A stretch of DNA of 19,262 nt, taken from contig NZ_CP004397.1 in assembly GCF_000819565.1 (NCBI RefSeq), positions 1-19,262 on the forward strand, given 5' to 3'. This document shows positions 14,589 to 19,262 of the stretch, one piece after another (position 1 is the stretch's first letter; each line of letters begins with the position of its first letter). Both the position numbers and the translations under genes were made by a program. Below the pieces are notes generated by a model. The model was not told the DNA's origin. It saw only the letters and a list, made by a program, of their open reading frames with translations, and ran no database searches. The stretch is from Celeribacter indicus. GTDB taxonomy: Bacteria; Pseudomonadota; Alphaproteobacteria; Rhodobacterales; Rhodobacteraceae.

Positions 14589-15881
14589 TCACAGGCTGTG
14601 ACCTTCGCCACGATCCCTGTCCCGCGTGTTTTCGTTCTCGTCGTCGCCGCGCTCCTGTTCGCGTTCGTCCTCGATTTCCAGCCTTTCGCGCGGCTTGTTC
14701 AGCACGTCTTTCAGGCGCTCGTTGACGGACGGCTTGCGCACCGCGCGTCCTGTCTCCTCGCCCAGATCATATTCGCTGTGACCGTCCAGCTTGTGAACCG
14801 CCGCCTGGCCATCATGCCCGGCGTCCTTCTCCATGATCTCCTTCAGCCGCTCCCGCGCATAATTGCGGTCTTCCGGTTTCGGCGTGTCGCCCTGGTCCCG
14901 CGACCGGGCCACGACGCGCGCCAGCCGCTCCCGGAAATCCTCCGGGTTTCGGTCGCGGTCGCGATCTTTTGCAGTTGCAGCCCTGAGTGCTGCCAGACCG
15001 GCAGAGACACGGCCCTGCCCGGCCTCGCGCTCGATGCCATAGGTCTCGCGTGCCAGTTCCAGCCGCGCGCGCATTTCACGGAACGCGGCGCGGGCCTGGC
15101 GGGCGGCATGGACCACGGCCCCGCGCTCGGTGACGGGTTTGTATTCCCGTCCCTGGCGCTCGGCCATCGCCTTGGCCCGGCGTTCCATGGAATTGGCGGC
15201 TGGCCCCAGCTTCAGCTCGGGGTCGCGGTCCAGCTCCTCGGCCGACAGTTCGTCGCCGCGCTTCAAAGCATCTTCGCGTTGCGCTTCGAGCGACCGGTGA
15301 TCGACGCGCTCCACCTCCCCTGCCCGCTCCAGAGCGCGGTTCTGCAACTCGGCCCAGAGGCCGCGCATCTGCTCGATCTCGACACCACCGGTTTTCGCGG
15401 AATCGAGCACCCGCGTCTTGGCCGTGAAGCCACCCGGTTCCAGCTTGCGGGTGGAGGTCAGGACATGGGCATGGTGGTTCCGCTGATCGCCCTCGCGGTG
15501 CGGGGCATGGATCGCCACATCGACGGCCACGCCGTAGCGGCTGACCAGCTCCTGGGCGAAGTCGCGGGTGATCTGGGACCGGGCCTCGGCGCTGATCTCG
15601 GACGGCAGGGCCAGCTCCCACTCGCGGGCGGTGACGGAGTTGCGGCGGGTCTCGCTGGCCTCGACCTCGTTCCAGAGGCGAGACCGGTCCGTGGCCCAGT
15701 CCGGCGCGTCCTTCGGTGCCAGGATGAAGGTCTCCTCGATCCCCTGCTTGCGGGTGTAATCGTGGACGCGACCTTCACGCTGGCACTCAATGCGCTCCCC
15801 GACACGGTAGGCCGCGGCTGCCGTGGCAGAGCGCCCGGCGCTGCGTTTGATCGTTTTCACGGAGAGGTGGTAGCTGGCCAT
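14589..15881 (-). CDS. mobA: MobA/MobL-type relaxase (MOBQ)
   Basis: This 430-residue relaxase nicks oriT and carries the strand to the recipient. The catalytic tyrosine is probably Tyr25 in SATAAAAYRVG. The HUH metal site appears as HAPH (125-128) and RNHHAHVL (134-141). The C-terminal 200 residues are highly charged (repeated RDRDR, EREQERG) and carry no recognisable helicase or primase domain, so this is the short relaxase form. ATG 15881 is well supported by the conserved start MASYHLSVKTIKRSAGRSA. It is divergent from the TraD-like and TraG genes across the oriT region, as in Ti-type tra regions. A small gene overlaps or follows its 3' end. Confidence 0.93.
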   Translation of the reverse strand: MASYHLSVKTIKRSAGRSATAAAAYRVGERIECQREGRVHDYTRKQGIEETFILAPKDAPDWATDRSRLWNEVEASETRRNSVTAREWELALPSEISAEARSQITRDFAQELVSRYGVAVDVAIHAPHREGDQRNHHAHVLTSTRKLEPGGFTAKTRVLDSAKTGGVEIEQMRGLWAELQNRALERAGEVERVDHRSLEAQREDALKRGDELSAEELDRDPELKLGPAANSMERRAKAMAERQGREYKPVTERGAVVHAARQARAAFREMRARLELARETYGIEREAGQGRVSAGLAALRAATAKDRDRDRNPEDFRERLARVVARSRDQGDTPKPEDRNYARERLKEIMEKDAGHDGQAAVHKLDGHSEYDLGEETGRAVRKPSVNERLKDVLNKPRERLEIEDEREQERGDDENENTRDRDRGEGHSL

Positions 15882-16501
15882 GCGCCCTACTCTCTCCGAT
15901 GAAGCGAACGATCATCGCGCGCGCCACTGCTGACCCATGCCCCAACATGGGCCACCGGGTCAGCTGTCTTTTCCCCGATGGATCGCGCCTTGCCCCGGCG
16001 CGGTACGAGTGGAAAAGACAGCCCGCCCGAAGCGAGCCTTTGGCTCTCTGAGGCGCGGGCTTGCCAGTGATCTGCCCCCAGATCCCCAGCCTCATGGGGG
16101 ACGGGATATGGGGACAGATCACTGACGGTTTGCCGGGGGCAAACCAGGTATCGCGAAGGGGTGTCAGCACCACAAAGCGATACCTCCCGCAAGGGAGACG
16201 CCAGCGGCAGACCGGCCCCCACAGTGGGGCATCGGGCGAGACGCTGGTGCGACCTTGAGGGACGCGATCCAACCGCTGAGGTTGGTTCTGGAGAGTTTGG
16301 GAGGGCGAAGGCACCTCCCATTCCGGCGCGTCTCGCGTCGGACGGAGTTCGCCATCGGCTGAGGCTTTGCCTCAAGGAGATCGCACGCAAATCTCGGAAC
16401 CGCAGGTGGAGAGTTTGCATAAGTGCGCCCTTGTCCTTTACAGGACTACGGGTAAGCGCTATCGCTGGTTGTGGCAAGCCTAACCTTTACACCTGCCCTC
16501 T
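15882..16501. other. oriT region: 620 bp packed with inverted repeats
   Basis: No gene was found. Perfect stems include GCTGACCC/GGGTCAGC (15929-15964), a 12-bp GCTGTCTTTTCC/GGAAAAGACAGC (15963-16022) with CGCGCC/GGCGCG nested inside, and CAGTGATCTG/CAGATCACTG (16065-16124). Others are GGTTTGCC/GGCAAACC (16127-16145), AGGTATCGC/GCGATACCT (16146-16185), CTCCC/GGGAG (16184-16197), and TGAGGC/GCCTCA (16360-16374). The nic site is at 16420-16431. The region lies between the divergent relaxase and TraD-like genes, where oriT is expected. Some stems may be conversion origins or relaxosome binding sites. Confidence 0.8.
16387..16431 (+). other. oriT: oriT core: arm repeat and nic site, RSF1010/MOBQ type
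   Basis: TAAGTGCGCCCT at 16420-16431 is the nic-region sequence known from RSF1010-type oriT. By analogy the cut lies between G16427 and C16428 on the plus strand. An imperfect inverted repeat, GCAAATCTC (16387-16395) and GAGAGTTTGC (16409-16418), with one unpaired base, ends 1 nt before it, as in MOBQ origins. A MOBQ relaxase gene is next to it. The cut position is inferred from the family, not shown here. Confidence 0.85.
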
Positions 16502-16810
16502 TTGAAGTGGACTCCCGAATTGGCCGAGACTGAGCTTGAACGCGCCGAGAAACGCTATGCCCAGGCCAAGGCCCGCCTGCAGGCTCTGAAGAACAGGGAA
16601 GCCACCAGACAGCGCAAGCTGGATACACGCCGCAAGGTGATCCTGGGCGGGGCGCTCATGGACCTGGCGGAACGGGATACGAGTGCCGCCGCGATGCTCG
16701 ACCGGCTGATCCGCAACCTCTCCCGTGAACAGGACCGCAAGGCCTTTGCTGAGTGGGACACCCCCTCCCACTCCCCGTCTCCTGACACTGGCCAGAGTGA
16801 CGCGACATGA
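16502..16810 (+). CDS. TraD-like (MobC-like) mobilisation accessory protein
   Basis: This is a 102-residue protein. The N terminus is a probable coiled coil (LAETELERAEKRYAQAKARLQALKNRE). The core KLDTRRKVILGGALMDLAERD followed by AAAMLDRLIRNLSREQDRKAFAEW is typical of the TraD family beside MOBQ relaxases. It probably binds oriT or links the relaxosome to the coupling protein. The only reasonable start is TTG 16502: a TAA lies in frame at 16481-16483 and the next Met is far inside the core. No Shine-Dalgarno is obvious. Its stop overlaps the TraG start as ATGA, so the two are translationally coupled. Confidence 0.82.
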   Translation: MKWTPELAETELERAEKRYAQAKARLQALKNREATRQRKLDTRRKVILGGALMDLAERDTSAAAMLDRLIRNLSREQDRKAFAEWDTPSHSPSPDTGQSDAT

Positions 16811-18468
16811 TGCGCGCCCTCAGCCTGGCCTTCTGGCGGCTCTTCCGGTTCATCCAGGTTCTGATCGTTACCCCGATCCTGGTCGGGGGGACTCTCGTCT
16901 TCCTGCTGATCGGCGCAGCCGTTGGTGCGGTGGTCGCGACCCCGCTCGTCTTCGCCTTCTTCGACCAGGCTCCTGGGGAAAGCCTCGCCAACTGGCTGGT
17001 GCTGATCCCCTGCATGGTCATCGGTGCCGTGGTCGGTGTGGCGATGTGGTTCCAGATGTCCGGGGCCGAAACCTTCTTCGGGAACCTCGTCGGGGCTAGC
17101 CACGGCTCAGCGCGTTTCGCGGGCAAGCGGGAGCTGAAGGCTCTGGAGCAGGCGAAGGGTCTTCTGATCGGGCGCAACCCGCGCACCGGCAAGCTCCTGT
17201 CCTATGACGGCCCAGCCCATCTTCTGACCCTCGCTCCCACGCGGGCGGGCAAAGGCGTTGGTACGGTGATCCCGAACCTGCTGGCGGCGGACCGCTCCGT
17301 GCTTGTCATCGACCCCAAGGGCGAGAATGCCCGGATCGCCGGAGCGGCACGGGAACGGTTCGGCACCGTCCATGTCCTCGATCCCTTCGAGGTCTCAGGA
17401 CGGTCCTCTTCCGCCTACAACCCGCTCGACCGTCTATCGGCAGACAGCCCCGATCTGAGCGAAGATGCCGCCTCTCTGGCGGATGCGCTGGTGGTCGATC
17501 CGGCGCACCAGACCGGAGATGCCCATTGGAACGAGGAGGCCAAGGCGCTGATCGGCGGACTGATCATGTTCTGTGCGGCCCATGAAGAGCCGGAGCGGCG
17601 CAACCTCGGGTCCGTCCGGGAATATCTCACCTTGCCCCCGGATCGGCTGAAGGCTCTGCTGGAGCTGATGCAGGAGAGCGAGTCAGCGGACGGGCTGATT
17701 GCCCGCGCCGCAAACCGCTTCGTCGGCAAGGCAGAACGGGAAGCCGCTTCGGTCCTGTCGAACGCGCAGCGCCACACCCATTTTCTGGACAGTCCCCGGA
17801 TCGCGAAATGCATGGCCCGTTCGGATTTCACCTTCTCCGATCTCCGTCACCGGATCACCTCTGTCTTCCTCGTTCTGCCGCCCAACCGTCTCGACGCCTA
17901 CAGCCGCTGGCTGCGCCTGCTGGTCTCCCAGGCTCTCCAGGACATTGCACGGGACGCGGAACGGCCTCAGGGCGCATCAGAGGGCCGCTCTGAGCGTCTC
18001 AAGGCCCCTGCCCTCTTCCTTCTCGATGAATTCGCCGCCCTGGGCCGTCTGGAGGCTGTGGAGCGCGCCATGGGGCTGATGGCAGGCTATGGCCTTCAGC
18101 TTTGGCCGATCCTGCAGGACATGAGCCAGCTTCGCGATCTCTACGGACAACGTGCCGCGACCTTCGTGGCCAATGCCGGGGTGCAACAGGTATTCGGGGT
18201 GAACGATTACGACACGGCGAAATGGCTGAGCCAGACAATGGGACAGGAAACCATTGGCTATCAGACCGAAAGCCGCAAACCGGGTGACATGCCCACGACC
18301 GGCATACAAGTCACGGGCCGTGATCTCCTGACCCCGGACGAAATCATGCAGTTCCAGCCTGAACTTCAGCTCCTGCGCGTCCAGGGGCAGGCCACCGCCG
18401 TCGCGCAAAAGCTGCGCTACTACGCTGATCCTGAATTTGCCGGGCTGTTCACGCCCGACGCCCGATAA
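16807..18468 (+). CDS. traG: VirD4/TraG-type coupling protein (T4CP)
   Basis: This 553-residue type IV coupling ATPase would bring the relaxosome to a secretion channel at the inner membrane. Two N-terminal membrane segments are visible (LIVTPILVGGTLVFLLIGAA and WLVLIPCMVIGAVVGVAMWF). They are followed by Walker A TRAGKGVGT near residue 145 and Walker B LFLLDEFAALG near residue 402. The frame is complete. Mobilisable plasmids often lack a T4CP; here it is present although no channel genes are seen. It overlaps the upstream TraD-like gene by 4 nt, and another gene follows 17 nt after its stop, so the three form an operon. Confidence 0.93.
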   Translation: MMRALSLAFWRLFRFIQVLIVTPILVGGTLVFLLIGAAVGAVVATPLVFAFFDQAPGESLANWLVLIPCMVIGAVVGVAMWFQMSGAETFFGNLVGASHGSARFAGKRELKALEQAKGLLIGRNPRTGKLLSYDGPAHLLTLAPTRAGKGVGTVIPNLLAADRSVLVIDPKGENARIAGAARERFGTVHVLDPFEVSGRSSSAYNPLDRLSADSPDLSEDAASLADALVVDPAHQTGDAHWNEEAKALIGGLIMFCAAHEEPERRNLGSVREYLTLPPDRLKALLELMQESESADGLIARAANRFVGKAEREAASVLSNAQRHTHFLDSPRIAKCMARSDFTFSDLRHRITSVFLVLPPNRLDAYSRWLRLLVSQALQDIARDAERPQGASEGRSERLKAPALFLLDEFAALGRLEAVERAMGLMAGYGLQLWPILQDMSQLRDLYGQRAATFVANAGVQQVFGVNDYDTAKWLSQTMGQETIGYQTESRKPGDMPTTGIQVTGRDLLTPDEIMQFQPELQLLRVQGQATAVAQKLRYYADPEFAGLFTPDAR

Positions 18469-18485
18469 CCCGAAAGAAATCCGCC

Positions 18486-19037
18486 ATGTCTGATACCTCC
18501 GCCTCCCCCGCTCCGCTTTCAGATGATGATCTGCGCGAGACGCTTGATCTCCTCGCCACGGCGGTCGCTAGCATTTCGGATCGGGTGGATGATCAGACGC
18601 GCGTACTCGACCGCGTGAACAAGACGGCGACGGAAGCCCGCTCTGCTGCCTTCGCGGCCCAAAAACAGACGGACCCGGAACACTATGGCGAGATTGTCGG
18701 CGCGACCATCGACAGCAGGATCGGCGACACCCTGACCCGCGTTGGCCAGATGGCCGGTGATCTGCTGCGGGCGTCCAACCACACTCAGGAAGTTCTCAGG
18801 AAAGCAGAGGATGCCAAGTCGGACACCACGCGCCAGCTTTGGGAACGGGAACAGAAGCTGGATCGCTTCAAGGGCCGTCTTCCATGGTTCGGCCTTAGTG
18901 CCGTCGTTCTTGCTCTTGTCCTGACGGTGACGCTTCCTCGTTTCTTAGCCAGCAACGCGTCCACATGTGCTGTGCTTGGTGCCTCCTGGACTAGGACAAC
19001 CACAGGCGTCGATGCGTGTGTGTTCTATCAGCGGTGA
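18486..19037 (+). CDS. Membrane-anchored helical protein behind traG, possible mobilisation protein
   Basis: This is a 183-residue protein. The first 130 residues are hydrophilic and helical (DDLRETLDLLATAVASISDRVDDQTRVLDRVNKTATEARSA-like heptads). One membrane segment lies at about 138-156 (GLSAVVLALVLTVTLPRFL), followed by a short tail with two Cys. No signal peptide was seen, so the long N-terminal part probably faces the cytoplasm. Position at the end of the TraD-TraG operon suggests a MobB-like helper that links the relaxosome to the membrane (inference). I do not recognise the family. The RBS is weak (AAAGAAA). No catalytic motif was seen. Confidence 0.7.
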   Translation: MSDTSASPAPLSDDDLRETLDLLATAVASISDRVDDQTRVLDRVNKTATEARSAAFAAQKQTDPEHYGEIVGATIDSRIGDTLTRVGQMAGDLLRASNHTQEVLRKAEDAKSDTTRQLWEREQKLDRFKGRLPWFGLSAVVLALVLTVTLPRFLASNASTCAVLGASWTRTTTGVDACVFYQR

Positions 19038-19080
19038 GCCGTGATGTGCTGACGATAGTAAGTCCTGCCTGAGAAGCTGG

Positions 19081-19109
19081 GTGTTATATATGTGTTAGAA
19101 TCTGTGTTA
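19081..19109. repeat. Three GTGTTA motifs spaced 11-12 bp
   Basis: GTGTTA begins at 19081, 19092 and 19104, about one helical turn apart. Its complement TAACAC is the inner part of the iteron (GATAACACGAAT), so these may be reversed half-sites for RepA. Confidence 0.5.
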
Positions 19110-19164
19110 CGCATCTTCAGAATTGGCGTAGAGTTTTGAAAAATAATGGAATTCTCCAAATGCG

Positions 19165-19254
19165 GGTAACTGATAACACGAATCTCGGTAACTGAAATCC
19201 TGCTTTTGGTAACTGATAACACGAATCTTGACTACGGTAACTAAAACCACGAAT
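19165..19254 (+). repeat. Iterons upstream of repA
   Basis: GGTAACTGATAACACGAAT is found exactly at 19165 and 19208. Related copies begin at 19187 (GGTAACTGAAATC) and 19236 (GGTAACTAAAACCACGAAT). The identical 19-mer also occurs at positions 3-21, at the repA start. Start-to-start distances are 22, 21, 28, and 29 across the junction. These are expected RepA-binding sites and the strongest sign that the ends of the window join. Confidence 0.85.
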
Positions 19255-19262
19255 GTCGACTC

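Larger units (their letters stand above)
19038..19262. other. Origin region upstream of repA (continues at position 1)
   Basis: No gene was found. The stretch is A/T-rich compared with its surroundings, especially 19081-19160. It holds three GTGTTA motifs followed by four iteron-type repeats that continue with a fifth inside the repA start. On a circular molecule it lies directly upstream of repA and is the best candidate for the origin and the repA promoter. A clear DnaA box was not found. Confidence 0.65.

Noticed and set aside
14598..15902. 434-residue plus-strand frame opposite the relaxase
   Set aside because: It is the antisense shadow of a GC-rich gene; the minus strand has the HUH and Tyr motifs.
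15787..16477. Frames on both strands across the oriT region
   Set aside because: They run through perfect inverted repeats and the nic site; composition reflects GC-rich non-coding DNA.

Overview
The window looks like a complete, circularly permuted mobilisable plasmid of 19,262 bp from an alphaproteobacterium, most likely Rhodobacteraceae-like. The evidence is an alphaproteobacterial RPA-type replication initiator, a MOBQ relaxase with a TraD-like/TraG pair, and the high GC content. The repeat GGTAACTGATAACACGAAT occurs at 19165 and 19208 and again at position 3, inside the first codons of repA. The last and first bases therefore appear to belong to one iteron array, and the map is best read as a circle. 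No rRNA, tRNA, CRISPR array or conjugation-pore (Mpf/T4SS) genes were seen.

Replication and maintenance (19038-19262, then 1-2072): iterons, repA, a second iteron array with an exact 18-bp period, parA, and a small overlapping gene that is probably the centromere-binding partner.

DNA modification and defence (2180-11105): a complete, tightly overlapped restriction-modification operon comes first. It holds a Dcm/EcoRII-type m5C methyltransferase with an N-terminal HTH, a Vsr mismatch endonuclease, and a restriction enzyme with an MvaI/BcnI-like catalytic core behind an EcoRII-N-like domain. An opposing pair follows, a serine resolvase and an HNH-type protein. A second system comes next: another m5C methyltransferase overlapping a gene for a GHKL (MutL/MORC-like) ATPase. 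That ATPase gene is split by a 1,754-bp IS1380-family insertion with a 5-bp target duplication (ATAAA). Removing the IS and one duplication in silico restores one 552-residue frame, with a GHKL ATPase at the N terminus and an RN-x3-H (HEPN-like Rx4H) motif near the C terminus.

Accessory and mobilisation (11334-19037): an orphan ParA-like ATPase, the ArdC antirestriction protein, a 69-residue XRE regulator, a small conserved plasmid protein, and the MOBQ relaxase. Next is a 620-bp hairpin-rich oriT region with an RSF1010-like nic sequence (TAAGTGCGCCCT), then a TraD-like accessory protein, a VirD4/TraG coupling protein, and a membrane-anchored coiled-coil-like protein. The plasmid could process its own DNA and bring its own coupling protein, but it would need a helper's secretion channel. 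ArdC would help it past recipient restriction, and the resident R-M operon could then select for its retention.
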